Of a stretch of 64,000 nt of DNA, positions 36,581 through 45,338 are shown piece by piece. The stretch comes from Streptomyces shenzhenensis. GTDB taxonomy: Bacteria; Actinomycetota; Actinomycetes; Streptomycetales; Streptomycetaceae. The stretch covers positions 124,001-188,000 of the forward strand of contig NZ_PENI01000006.1 of NCBI RefSeq assembly GCF_003688995.1. Direction: 5' to 3'. Under the pieces are notes generated by a model. That model was given only the letters and a program-made list of their open reading frames with translations. It did no database searches and was not told where the DNA came from. The first letter of the stretch is position 1, and each line of letters opens with the position of its first letter. Both the position numbers and the translations under genes were made by a program.

Positions 36581-36649
36581 GAGTTATCCACAGGCCTGGG
36601 GTCGTTTCCACATCCCCCTGGGGAAAAGACGACGATCTGTGGATAACTC
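36581..36649. promoter_or_regulatory. Inverted pair of DnaA boxes (TTATCCACA) downstream of crgA
   Basis: GAGTTATCCACAG (36581-36593) and CTGTGGATAACTC (36637-36649) are exact reverse complements, 43 bp apart, each holding a perfect TTATCCACA box. The ~315-bp stretch 36537-36851 around them has no gene. Confidence 0.65.
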
Positions 36650-36786
36650 ATCGAGTGTTGACGCCGGTGTGACTGACCTACCGGTCACCGCAAGTCTGTT
36701 CGCCCCCTGTCCGACCTGGGAAAACACACCTGGGTGACAGGGGGCACAGCTGTTCCCCCACGCTGTGCACAAGATCCGGCACACGC

Positions 36787-36795
36787 TGTGGACAA
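36787..36795 (-). promoter_or_regulatory. DnaA box in the crgA-rhomboid gap
   Basis: TGTGGACAA, an exact reverse TTGTCCACA box, in the same non-coding stretch as the inverted pair at 36581-36649. A near match (TGTGCACAA) precedes it. Confidence 0.6.
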
Positions 36796-36851
36796 CGGTT
36801 TGGTATCGGCTGGGCGGAGGGGTCCAGGTCAGCTCGGCCGGGACGTTCCGA

Positions 36852-37742
36852 TCACGCCAGCTGAGTCGTTCTGATCACGGTCATGGCCACGACCACCACC
36901 AGCACCAGGGCGCAGGTGCCGTACTGGATCAGCGCCCGGTTCTTCCGGGGGGCGTGCACCATGGCGTAACCGGTGACGACGCCGGCCACCAGGCCGCCGA
37001 TGTGTGCCTGCCAGGCGATGTTGAAGCCCGGGTTGAAGGTGATGATCAGGTTGATCACCAGCAGGGCGAGGACCGGGCGCATGTCGTAGTTGAGCCGGCG
37101 CAGCAGGACGGCCGTGGCGCCGAACAGTCCGAAGATCGCTCCGGAGGCGCCCAGCGAGGGCTGGTTGGGCGCGGCGAGGAGATAGCTGAGCGCGCTGCCG
37201 GCCAGCCCGGAGACGAAGTAGAGCGCCAGATAGCGGGCCCGGCCGAGGGCCGCCTCCAGCGGACCGCCGATCCACCACAGGCTGAGCATGTTGAACAGGA
37301 TGTGGATGAAGCTGCCGTGCAGGAACATCGCGGTCAGCAGGCGGTAGTACTGGCCCTCCGCGACGCCCTCGATCGGGCCGAGAAGGTGGTAGGAGGCCTG
37401 GCCGACCAGCTCGAACTGGTTGGTGAACCGCTCGCCGACGGCCTGCTGGACCAGGAAGAAGGCCAGGTTGAGACCGATCAGGACCTTGGTGACCAGCCGG
37501 GGATCGGCCGTCATGGTGCCGCCCGCGAGGGTACGGGGCTGGGCGGCGGCCGGGGAGTGTCCGGTGCCGGAGCCGCCCCGGACGCAGTCGGGGCACTGGA
37601 AGCCCACAGACGCACTGACCATGCACTCCGGGCAGATCGGGCGCTCACAGCGGGTGCAGCGGATGCCGGTCTCACGTTCCGGGTGCCGGTAGCACACGGG
37701 CAGGCTCTGGGCGTCCTGCGCGCGGCCTGTGGCCTGGTCCAT
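36852..37742 (-). CDS. Rhomboid-family intramembrane serine protease
   Basis: 296 aa. A small N-terminal zinc finger (CYRHPERETGIRCTRC, CPECM, CPDC) precedes six or so membrane helices. Catalytic dyad S200 in GASGAIFG and H247 in AHIGGLVAG; the HGSFIHILFNML box is also present. ATG at 37742 with GAGGGG upstream. Substrate unknown. It lies beside ppiA, as in other streptomycetes. Confidence 0.93.
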   Translation of the reverse strand: MDQATGRAQDAQSLPVCYRHPERETGIRCTRCERPICPECMVSASVGFQCPDCVRGGSGTGHSPAAAQPRTLAGGTMTADPRLVTKVLIGLNLAFFLVQQAVGERFTNQFELVGQASYHLLGPIEGVAEGQYYRLLTAMFLHGSFIHILFNMLSLWWIGGPLEAALGRARYLALYFVSGLAGSALSYLLAAPNQPSLGASGAIFGLFGATAVLLRRLNYDMRPVLALLVINLIITFNPGFNIAWQAHIGGLVAGVVTGYAMVHAPRKNRALIQYGTCALVLVVVVAMTVIRTTQLA

Positions 37743-37774
37743 GGGGTCCCCTCGATCGGTCCTGGGCAATACAC

Positions 37775-37806
37775 CGCCCCGCTCATCCTTACGGACGAGC
37801 GGGGCG
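37775..37806. terminator. Terminator downstream of ppiA
   Basis: CGCCCCGCTC and GAGCGGGGCG form a 10-bp stem with a partly paired 12-base loop, between the ppiA stop and the rhomboid start. Both genes read leftward. Confidence 0.75.
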
Positions 37807-37854
37807 TTTGGTTCCCTGCGGGGGAACCGGAGCGCTGCCGGGAAGCGGGGCGGC

Positions 37855-38388
37855 TCAGCCCTCGCGCTTCTCGATGACGACCGACTCGAGGACGACGTCG
37901 TTGACCGGCCGGTCGTTCGGCCGGCTGGTCGGGACACCGGCGATGGCGTCCACGACCTTCTGGCTGGCCGGGTCGGTGACCTCGCCGAAGATGGTGTGCT
38001 TGCGGTTCAGCCAGGTGGTCGGGCCGACCGTGATGAAGAACTGCGAGCCGTTGGTGTTCGGACCGGCGTTGGCCATGGCGAGCAGGTACGGCTTGTTGAA
38101 GGACAGGTCCGGGTGGAACTCGTCCTCGAACTCGTATCCGGGGCCGCCGATGCCGGTGCCCAGCGGGTCCCCGCCCTGGATCATGAAGCCGCTGATGATC
38201 CGGTGGAAGATCGTTCCGTCATAGAGCCTGTCCTGGCTCGTCGCGCCGGTCTCCGGGTGCTTCCACGCCCGCTCGCCCTGTGCGAGTTCGACGAAGTTCT
38301 TGACCGTCTTCGGCGTGTGGTTCGGAAACAGCCGGACCTCGATGTCGCCGTGGTTGGTCTTCAGGGTGGCGTAAAGCTGCTCGGCCAC
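37855..38388 (-). CDS. ppiA: Cyclophilin-type peptidyl-prolyl cis-trans isomerase
   Basis: 177 aa cytoplasmic cyclophilin without signal peptide. Active-site blocks are TIFHRIISGFMIQGGDP (Arg and Phe of the catalytic pocket), ANAGPNTNGSQFFITVGPT and LNRKHTIFGEV. GTG start with GGAAGGCAG upstream. A longer frame upstream is non-coding leader. Confidence 0.94.
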   Translation of the reverse strand: MAEQLYATLKTNHGDIEVRLFPNHTPKTVKNFVELAQGERAWKHPETGATSQDRLYDGTIFHRIISGFMIQGGDPLGTGIGGPGYEFEDEFHPDLSFNKPYLLAMANAGPNTNGSQFFITVGPTTWLNRKHTIFGEVTDPASQKVVDAIAGVPTSRPNDRPVNDVVLESVVIEKREG

Positions 38389-38730
38389 GATCTGCCTTCC
38401 GTTGTCTGCGTGTGACTCCTCCGATCCTCGCACGGCACGGCCCCTGCGTCGCCCGACGCTCATGGACGCGCCTGCATCTGCACGAATCGCTCGCGAAAAA
38501 CCTTCCGGTCCCCTCGGGTCCTCTCGGGCCGGAAGCGCAGGGCGGCGATCCGTGGCATTGTCGACGACAAGCTCCCGTTGACCAGAATTCGTGATTCGCC
38601 CGTTCTTGCTCTTGATCGGGTGGATCGGCACCCGTATGCGCGTCCCGCATGCCCCGCGGCGCGCGGGCAGGCATGATCGTGAAAAGGGTGGAAAGTCGAA
38701 ATACCGTACGCCACCGAGGAGGAGGATCCC
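38389..38730. other. Divergent intergenic region ppiA / DUF5324 gene
   Basis: About 340 bp without a convincing gene; less GC-rich than its surroundings around 38570-38700. A GGAGGAGGA ribosome site ends it. No operator or promoter can be assigned with confidence. Confidence 0.4.
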
Positions 38731-39435
38731 GTGACCCGCATCGACAGCGTGCGCGCCGCGACCGGCTCGGCGAAAGACAGCGTGCTGCACGCCGCGGAAG
38801 TGGTGGCGCCCTACGCCGACACGGCCAAGGAGCGTGCCGCGTACTACGCGCAGGAGGCACGCGTACGGCTCGCGCCCGTGATGTCGCAGGCAGCCGAACA
38901 GGCCCGCGTCCACTACGACGCCCGGCTTGCTCCGCGTCTGGAACAGGCGCGCTCCCACGTGCCACCGAAGATGGACCAGGCGGCGCACGACGCGGCCGTC
39001 CGTACCCGTAGGGCGGCCCGGCAGGCCGCCGAGTACTCGCGGCCGAGGATCGAGCAGGCCGTCGCCGCGGCGGGACCGGTCCGCGACGAGGCCGCCGCCC
39101 GCAGTGCCGCCGCGCTGGCCGCGCTGCGCGGCCAGGTCTCACCCAAGGAGATCCAGAAGCTGGTCCGCAAGCATGAGCGGCGGGCGAAGGCCGGCCGTGT
39201 GGCGAAGGTGGTGGCTCTGGTCGGCGTGCTGGCCGGTGGCGCCTTCGCCGCCTGGAAGTGGTGGGACAAGCAGGCCAACCCCGACTGGCTGGTCGAGCCG
39301 CCCGCCGCGACCGATGCCCCCGAGTCGAACCGGCTGAGTTCGGTGGACGGCAGCCCCGACGCCTCGGTCCTCGACCCCGAGGTCCAGGCCAAGGAGGCCG
39401 AGGACCGGTTCACCAGGGACGACGACGAGGGCTGA
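38731..39435 (+). CDS. DUF5324-family membrane protein
   Basis: 234 aa. A long Ala/Arg/Glu helical N-terminal half (apolipoprotein-like heptads such as DTAKERAAYYAQEARVRLAP), one membrane helix (VAKVVALVGVLAGGAFAAWK) and an acidic disordered C-terminus. It is conserved in Streptomyces near oriC; function unknown. GTG start six bases after GGAGGAGGA. Confidence 0.85.
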   Translation: MTRIDSVRAATGSAKDSVLHAAEVVAPYADTAKERAAYYAQEARVRLAPVMSQAAEQARVHYDARLAPRLEQARSHVPPKMDQAAHDAAVRTRRAARQAAEYSRPRIEQAVAAAGPVRDEAAARSAAALAALRGQVSPKEIQKLVRKHERRAKAGRVAKVVALVGVLAGGAFAAWKWWDKQANPDWLVEPPAATDAPESNRLSSVDGSPDASVLDPEVQAKEAEDRFTRDDDEG

Positions 39436-39446
39436 CGTCCGGCATC

Positions 39447-39482
39447 CGTGGGGCGGGAGACATCCGGGTCTTCCGCCCCACG
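39447..39482. terminator. Bidirectional terminator before parS
   Basis: CGTGGGGCGG and CCGCCCCACG form a perfect 10-bp stem with a 16-base loop, between converging genes. Confidence 0.7.
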
Positions 39483-39487
39483 CCCGC

Positions 39488-39501
39488 GTTTCACGTGAAA
39501 C
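39488..39501. promoter_or_regulatory. parS site (ParB binding), perfect match
   Basis: GTTTCACGTGAAAC, identical to the site at 962-975, in the gap between converging genes and six bases from the terminator stem. Confidence 0.92.
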
Positions 39502-39532
39502 ATCTGCATGGGGCGGTCAGGACGGGGGCGGG

Positions 39533-40192
39533 TCAGGCCCGTCGGCGGCTGTCCTCCAGATAGTGCAGAACGGCGGCCACCCGCCGGTCGACCCGGTCGG
39601 TGGGGGCGAGGTCGAGCTTCGCGAAGATGCTGCGGATGTGCTTGTGGACCGCGCCCTCGGTGACGACGAGCCGCTCGGCGATGGCCCCGTTGCCCAGCCC
39701 CTCGGCCATCAGCGCCAGCACCTCGTGCTCACGGGGACTGAGCCGCTCCAGCCGGGTGTCCTGCCGGGAGCGGGTGAAGAGCTGGGCGACCACCTCGGGG
39801 TCGATGGCGGTGCCGCCGTCGGCCACTCGGCCGAGCGCGGCCAGGAACTCCTCGACCCGTCCCACCCGCTCCTTCAGGAGATAGCCGAGGCCGCCCACCC
39901 CGCCGGTGAGCAGTTCGGTGGCGAAGGACTGCTCGACGTAGGCGGACAGCACGAGGACGGCCAGGTCGGGCCGTCTGCGGCGGGCCTCGACGGCCGCGCG
40001 GATGCCCTCGTCGGTGTGCGTGGGCGGCATCCGTACGTCGAGGATGGCCACGTCGGGCTTGTGCTGGTCGATGGCGTCCAGGACGCCGTCGGGGGTACCC
40101 GTGGTGGCCACCACGTCGAGGGACTCCGCGCGCAGCAGCAGGGCTAGGCCCTCGCGCAGCAACGGGTCATCCTCGGCTATCACGATCCGCAT
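39533..40192 (-). CDS. NarL/FixJ-family response regulator
   Basis: 219 aa. Receiver domain with acidic pocket AEDD and phospho-acceptor D52 in VAILDVRMPP, then a LuxR-type helix-turn-helix (LSPREHEVLALMAEGLGNGA, VTEGAVHKHIRSIF). Partner of the histidine kinase directly upstream on the same strand (80-bp gap). Probably controls the divergent ABC exporter. Confidence 0.92.
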   Translation of the reverse strand: MRIVIAEDDPLLREGLALLLRAESLDVVATTGTPDGVLDAIDQHKPDVAILDVRMPPTHTDEGIRAAVEARRRRPDLAVLVLSAYVEQSFATELLTGGVGGLGYLLKERVGRVEEFLAALGRVADGGTAIDPEVVAQLFTRSRQDTRLERLSPREHEVLALMAEGLGNGAIAERLVVTEGAVHKHIRSIFAKLDLAPTDRVDRRVAAVLHYLEDSRRRA

Positions 40193-40272
40193 GTCACGAT
40201 CCGCCTGTCACGATCCACAGGTCACTGTCAGGCCGGCCCGGCCAACGGCTCACTGTCCACGGCTGAAGGTGG

Positions 40273-41580
40273 TCAGGATCCGGCGGGCAGGTCCACTTCG
40301 AGGACGGTGGGTCCGCCCGGCGGGCTGGCCACGGTGAGCGTACCGTCGTGCGCGGCGACGCGGCGCCGGATGCCGGTGAGTCCGGAGCCCTCGTCCTCGT
40401 CCGCGCCGCCCCGGCCGTCGTCCTCGATCCGCAGGAACAGCCGTCCGCCCCGGGCGCGTACCGTCACGGCCGCCGACGCGGCTCCGCTGTGCTTGGCGAT
40501 ATTGGTCAGTGCCTCGGCCACGACGAAGTAGGCGGTGGCCTCCACGGACGCGGCGCAGCGCTGTGGCGCCTCGACGTCGGTGCGGCACGGCACGGCGCAG
40601 TTCGCGGCGAGGCCGGACAGGGCGCCGGCGAGCCCCCGGTCGGCGAGCACCGGCGGCAGGATGCTCCGGGAGACGGTGCGCAGCTCCGCCAGCGCCTGCT
40701 CGGCGGCGGACTGCGCGCGTTCCAGGAGTTCCTCGGCGCCGGACGGGTCCCGGGCGACCATGCGGCGGGCGGCCCCGAGCAGCACGGTCACGGTGACGAT
40801 CCGGTTCTGGGTGCCGTCGTGCAACGAACGCTCGATGCGGCGCAGTTCGGTGGCGTGGGCGTCGAGCGCGGCGGCGCGGGTCGCGGTCAGCTCGGCGACG
40901 CGCAGGGAGAGGTCGGTGTCCGGGCCGACGGCGAGCAGGCTCCGGCCGGGCCGGGCCTGCAGCCCGGCCATGCCGGGTGTCAGGCCCAGGATGACGGCGG
41001 CCCAGGCCACGCCGAGGAGGGACACGGAGGCTGCCGCCGTCCAGGAGTGCGCGACCCCGAACCCCAGGGACGTACTCGTCGCGTCGCTCGGGAGGAGCCG
41101 CCACCACAGCGGGAAGGTCACGTCCCGCACGGCGGAGATGGGCAGCAGGAGCCCGGCCAGGCCCAGCAGCAGACCGAGGGTGCCGTGCCGGGCGAGCCAG
41201 CGCAGCTCGCGGCGCGTGGTGGGGTCGGAGAGCGCGGCGCGCAGCCCGGCCGGGGGCGGGTCGGGGGCCACGACCTCAGGTCCCCAGCGGCCCAGCCGCT
41301 CGCGTTCCCGGCGGGCCAGGCGGTGCAGCGCGCGCAGTGCGCCGATGGCGAGGAGCAGTCCCACGCCGATCGGCACGGTGACCGCGCTGAGCACGAGCCA
41401 CAGCAGCACACCCAGCGCGAGCACCGCCGTGCCGAGGCCCCCGACGAGCTGTTCGAGCGCGACGAACGCGGCCAGGGCGGTCCGTACGGCGATGTCTTTG
41501 GGCCCGGTCCCGGTGGTGTTCCCGGGGACCGTGTCGCCGCCCGCCGCGGCGTCCGGTGTGGTGGTGCTGTCTGTTCTCAT
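40273..41580 (-). CDS. Two-component sensor histidine kinase (HisKA_3 type)
   Basis: 435 aa. Several membrane helices in the first ~200 residues, including a short repeat of paired helices, then the dimerisation domain with phospho-acceptor H254 in IERSLHDGTQNR and an ATPase domain (AYFVVAEALTNIAKHSGA, IEDDGRGGAD, GSGLTGIRRRV). It pairs with the NarL-type regulator. Signal unknown; Streptomyces systems of this kind beside ABC exporters often sense envelope stress. Confidence 0.9.
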   Translation of the reverse strand: MRTDSTTTPDAAAGGDTVPGNTTGTGPKDIAVRTALAAFVALEQLVGGLGTAVLALGVLLWLVLSAVTVPIGVGLLLAIGALRALHRLARRERERLGRWGPEVVAPDPPPAGLRAALSDPTTRRELRWLARHGTLGLLLGLAGLLLPISAVRDVTFPLWWRLLPSDATSTSLGFGVAHSWTAAASVSLLGVAWAAVILGLTPGMAGLQARPGRSLLAVGPDTDLSLRVAELTATRAAALDAHATELRRIERSLHDGTQNRIVTVTVLLGAARRMVARDPSGAEELLERAQSAAEQALAELRTVSRSILPPVLADRGLAGALSGLAANCAVPCRTDVEAPQRCAASVEATAYFVVAEALTNIAKHSGAASAAVTVRARGGRLFLRIEDDGRGGADEDEGSGLTGIRRRVAAHDGTLTVASPPGGPTVLEVDLPAGS

Positions 41581-41766
41581 CCCTGCCTCCCCGCTCGCCG
41601 CCGACCCTACGACGGCGACGGGACGGACGGCGGGTCCGCGGGCGGAAAGTACAGCCTGCTGTACCTCCGACCGGGCGGCTCACGGGATCGGCCCGGAGGG
41701 GCTCCGCTCCGTAGCGTCCTGGAGTGACGGAAGCCGACGAGCGAGTCCCCCCCGGAGGAGCCCAGA

Positions 41767-42003
41767 ATGCCGGACAACGACCCCTATCGCCTCACCCGAG
41801 GCCCCGCCCATGAGGGCGGCCCGCGGCCCGAGTCGCCCCGGGTCGGCCGCGCCCTGCTGTGGCTGCTCCTGGTGCTGAGCGCCACCGCCAACACGGTGAC
41901 CTCACTGGCCGGTGCCGCCACCGCCGTGAGCCTGGCCTGCGGCCTGGTCACCGCGGCCTGCGTGACCGGCCTCGTCATGCTGCGGCTGCGGGGCCGGCGA
42001 TGA
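41767..42003 (+). CDS. Small two-helix membrane protein of the ABC operon
   Basis: 78 aa: a Pro-rich cytoplasmic start and two hydrophobic segments (ALLWLLLVLSATANTVTSLA and AATAVSLACGLVTAACVTGL). ATG with GGAGGA upstream; it overlaps the ATPase gene by four bases (ATGA), so it is co-translated with the exporter. No family recognised. Confidence 0.8.
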   Translation: MPDNDPYRLTRGPAHEGGPRPESPRVGRALLWLLLVLSATANTVTSLAGAATAVSLACGLVTAACVTGLVMLRLRGRR

Positions 42004-42758
42004 CCACCACCACCGATCCGGCCGCCCGCGCCGCGCTGGGCACCCCCGCCATCGCACTGGAGCAGGTGACCAAGACGTACGACGGTGGCGTCCGCGCCCT
42101 CGACAACGTCTCGCTCACCGTCGGCCACGGCACCTTCCTCGCCGTGATGGGGCCGTCCGGCTCCGGCAAGAGCACCCTGATGCACTGTGCCGCCGGGCTG
42201 GACACCCCGACCACGGGCAGCGTCCGCATCGACGGCCGTGAGATTGCCGGGCTGAACGAGACCCGCCGCACCGAACTGCGCCGGGAACGCGTCGGCTTCG
42301 TCTTCCAGGCCTACAACCTGATCCCCTCGCTGAGCGTCGAGGACAACATCACGCTGCCGCTGCGGCTGGCCGGCCGGCGCCCCGACCGGGACTGGCTGCG
42401 GATCCTGGTGGAGCGGGTCGGGCTGGCCGACCGGCTCGGCCACCGCCCGGCCGAGCTGTCCGGCGGCCAGCAGCAGCGGGCCGCCGTGGTGCGGGCGCTC
42501 GCGGCCCGGCCCGCCGTCGTCTTCGCCGACGAGCCGACCGGCGCACTGGACCTGCGCAGCGCCCACCAGGTGCTGGACCTGCTGCGCGACCTGGTCGACG
42601 AGCTGGGCCAGACCGTCGTGATGGTCACCCACGACCCGGCCGCCGCGGCCCGCGCCCACCGGGCGCTGGTGATGGCCGACGGCAGCGTCGTCGACTCCCT
42701 GGACGCCCCCACCGCACCCGAACTGGCCGACCGCCTCGTCACGTTGGGAGAGCGCTAG
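42000..42758 (+). CDS. ABC transporter ATP-binding protein (MacB/LolD type)
   Basis: 252 aa. Walker A GPSGSGKST, Q-loop FVFQAYNLIPSLSVEDN, signature LSGGQQQRAAV, Walker B VVFADEPTGALD and switch His VMVTHDP. The GALDLRS motif is typical of FtsX-permease-linked exporters. It is two bases before the permease gene. Confidence 0.94.
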   Translation: MTTTTDPAARAALGTPAIALEQVTKTYDGGVRALDNVSLTVGHGTFLAVMGPSGSGKSTLMHCAAGLDTPTTGSVRIDGREIAGLNETRRTELRRERVGFVFQAYNLIPSLSVEDNITLPLRLAGRRPDRDWLRILVERVGLADRLGHRPAELSGGQQQRAAVVRALAARPAVVFADEPTGALDLRSAHQVLDLLRDLVDELGQTVVMVTHDPAAAARAHRALVMADGSVVDSLDAPTAPELADRLVTLGER

Positions 42759-42760
42759 CC

Positions 42761-45280
42761 ATGCTGCACCTCGCTGTCCGTATGGCCGCCCATCGCATCG
42801 CCGCCCTGCTGGCCGTGGCGTGCGCCGTGCTGGGCGGCGGGGCACTGGTCACCGCCACGGGTGTGCTGGCCGAGACCGGTCTGCGCTCGCATCTGTCCCC
42901 GGGCCGGCTCGCCGGCGCGGACCTGGTGGTCGGCGCCGACCAGGAGTTCCACCCGCCGGGGGACCTGCCGGTCGCCCTGCCCGAGCGGGCCAGGATCCCG
43001 GCTGAGCTGGTGGACCGGCTCGCCGGGCTGCCGGGGGTCACCAAGGCGGTCGGGGACGTCGGTTTCCCCGTCTCGCTCGTCGACGCCCACGGCAGGGTCG
43101 TACCGGCCGCGGACCCCGGACCCGCCGGACACGGCTGGTCCTCGACCCGGCTGCTCGCGCATGCGCGGGTCGAGGGCCGGGCACCGACCGGCTCCGCCGA
43201 GGCCGCCGTCTCCGCCGAACTGGCCGCCGCGGCCGGGGTCGGCGTCGGTGACCGGGTGCGGATCCTCGCGGGCGACCGGCTCGCCACCGCCTACCGCGTC
43301 TCGGCGGTGGTGACCGCGCCGGGCGCCGGGGTGTATGTCGCCGACGCCACGGCCACAGCCCTGTCGGGCCGTACGGGGAGCGTGGACCTGGTCGGGCTGA
43401 CCACCGAACCGGACGCGCGCGACCGGGTCGCCGACGCGGTGCGCGAGCAGGTCGCGGACAGCGGGCTGAAGGTCCGTACCGGAGCGGACGTGGGCGTGGC
43501 CGTGTCGCCGGGCGCGGACGCCTCGCGCTCGCTGCTGATCCTGCTCGCCGGCTCGCTCTCCGGGATCGTGCTGCTGGTCACCGGGTTCGTCACGGCGGGC
43601 GCGCTGGGTGTGTGCATCGCCGGGCAGCGCCGTGACCTGGCGCTGATGCGGGCGGTGGGGGCCACCCCGAAGCAGATCCGCCGGCTGGCCGGCGCCCAGT
43701 CGACGGTGGTCGCGGCCGCGGCCCTGGTGCCCGGAGTGGGCCTCGGCCACCTGCTGGCCGGGCAGTTCCGGCAGCTGCTGGCGGACCGTGGCGTGCTGTC
43801 CCCGGACCTCCCGCTCAGCGTCAGTCCGTTGCCCGCTCTCGCCGCGGTGCTGCTGATGCTCGCGGTGGTCCAGCTCTCCGCCCGGACCGCGGCCTGGCGG
43901 ACCTCGCGGATGGCGGCCACGGAGGCGGTCGCCGAGTCGCGCAGCGAGCCGCGCCGCCCCTCGCGGGCGCGGACCCGCGCCGGTCTGCTGCTGATCGCCG
44001 CCGCGTGCGTGCTGTCGGTGGGGCCGCTGCTGTCGCGGACCGTGCTCGGAGCCACCACCACCTCCCTCGCCGGCATCATCTCGGCGATCGGCCTGGCGCT
44101 GGCCGGGCCGGCCCTGGTCGCCCGTGCCGGATCGGCGGCGGTGCGGCGGCTGCGGCCCGATACCGCCGCGCCGACCTGGCTGGCGCTGGCCAACATCCGC
44201 GCCTACGCCCTGCGGATCGCCGGCGTGGTCAGCCCGCTCGCCATGGCGGTCGTGTTCGTGCTGACCTACACCCTGACGCAGACCACCGTGCTCGCCGCCA
44301 CCGACGCCGACACCCGCGCCGGGACCCTCGGCCAGTACCGGCTGAGCGTGCCGGGCCAGGGCACCGTGGCGGACGGGACGCTCGACGCCGTACGAGGGCT
44401 GCCGGGCGTGCGGGCGGCGGCACCGCTCGGCACGACCACGGTGGTGTGGCAGTACGAGGAGTTCGGCGAGCCGGCGGCCGAAGCCGCCTCGGCGCTGGTG
44501 CTGGCCCCGGACGCGGCCGGCGTGCTGGACCTGGACGTGACCGAGGGCGATCTGTCCGCGCTCACCGGCCGTACCGTCGCCGTCAGCTCCGACGCGGCCC
44601 GCTTCCGCGGCGTAGCGCGGGGCGACCGGGTGCGGCTGGTTCTCGGCGACGGCACACCGGTCGACGCCCGGGTGGCCGCCGTGTACGAGCGCGGGCTCGG
44701 CTTCGGCTCGGTGGTCCTCTCCCGTGATCTGGCCGCCGGGCACACCACGACGGGGCCGCAGCAGAGCATCCTGGTCCGTACGGACGGCTCGGCGGCGGCC
44801 GATCGCACGCTCGCGGCGTTCACCGCGTCCCGGCCCGGTCTCGTCCTCGGCGGGTCCGGCTCGGCGGACGGCGGCGACGACGCCCCGCCGGAGGTGTGGA
44901 TCAACCTGGCGACCATCGTGGTCCTGCTCGGCTATCTGCTGCTCAGCATCGCCAACAAGCTCGTCGCCGCCACCGCCCAGCGGCGCACCGAGATCGCCGC
45001 GCTGCGCCTGGTCGGTACGACGCCCCGGCAGATCCGGTCGATGATGCGCCGCGAGGCCGCGGTGATCGCCGCGGCGGCGCTCGCCTCCGGTGTGCTGCTG
45101 TCCGCCCTTCCGCTCGCCCTGCTGGGCCAGGGCTTCCTCGGCCGTCCCTGGCCGGCGGGTCCGCTGTGGCTGCTGCCCGCCGCCGCGATCACGGTCGTGG
45201 TGACGGCCTTCGCCACGGTGGAACTCCCCACCCGGCGCACCCTGCGCCACGCGCCCGCCGAGACGCTCCGCGCCGCCTGA
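42761..45280 (+). CDS. FtsX-like ABC transporter permease
   Basis: 839 aa double FtsX permease with large extracytoplasmic domains. The N-terminal signal-anchor helix (IAALLAVACAVLGGGALVTA) is followed by two clusters of membrane helices, each with an RDLALMRAVGATPKQIRRL or RRTEIAALRLVGTTPRQIRS motif, the conserved cytoplasmic FtsX turn. With the ATPase it forms a lipid or peptide exporter; substrate unknown. Probably controlled by the adjacent two-component system. Confidence 0.92.
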   Translation: MLHLAVRMAAHRIAALLAVACAVLGGGALVTATGVLAETGLRSHLSPGRLAGADLVVGADQEFHPPGDLPVALPERARIPAELVDRLAGLPGVTKAVGDVGFPVSLVDAHGRVVPAADPGPAGHGWSSTRLLAHARVEGRAPTGSAEAAVSAELAAAAGVGVGDRVRILAGDRLATAYRVSAVVTAPGAGVYVADATATALSGRTGSVDLVGLTTEPDARDRVADAVREQVADSGLKVRTGADVGVAVSPGADASRSLLILLAGSLSGIVLLVTGFVTAGALGVCIAGQRRDLALMRAVGATPKQIRRLAGAQSTVVAAAALVPGVGLGHLLAGQFRQLLADRGVLSPDLPLSVSPLPALAAVLLMLAVVQLSARTAAWRTSRMAATEAVAESRSEPRRPSRARTRAGLLLIAAACVLSVGPLLSRTVLGATTTSLAGIISAIGLALAGPALVARAGSAAVRRLRPDTAAPTWLALANIRAYALRIAGVVSPLAMAVVFVLTYTLTQTTVLAATDADTRAGTLGQYRLSVPGQGTVADGTLDAVRGLPGVRAAAPLGTTTVVWQYEEFGEPAAEAASALVLAPDAAGVLDLDVTEGDLSALTGRTVAVSSDAARFRGVARGDRVRLVLGDGTPVDARVAAVYERGLGFGSVVLSRDLAAGHTTTGPQQSILVRTDGSAAADRTLAAFTASRPGLVLGGSGSADGGDDAPPEVWINLATIVVLLGYLLLSIANKLVAATAQRRTEIAALRLVGTTPRQIRSMMRREAAVIAAAALASGVLLSALPLALLGQGFLGRPWPAGPLWLLPAAAITVVVTAFATVELPTRRTLRHAPAETLRAA

Positions 45281-45338
45281 CGGACGGCGGGCGGAGGCGG
45301 GAACGGCGAGGCGGACGGGGAGAACGGGAGGGGACCGC

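Noticed and set aside
36537..36851. Chromosomal oriC
   Set aside because: Only three exact DnaA boxes; Streptomyces oriC has many more and lies between dnaA and dnaN, which are not here.
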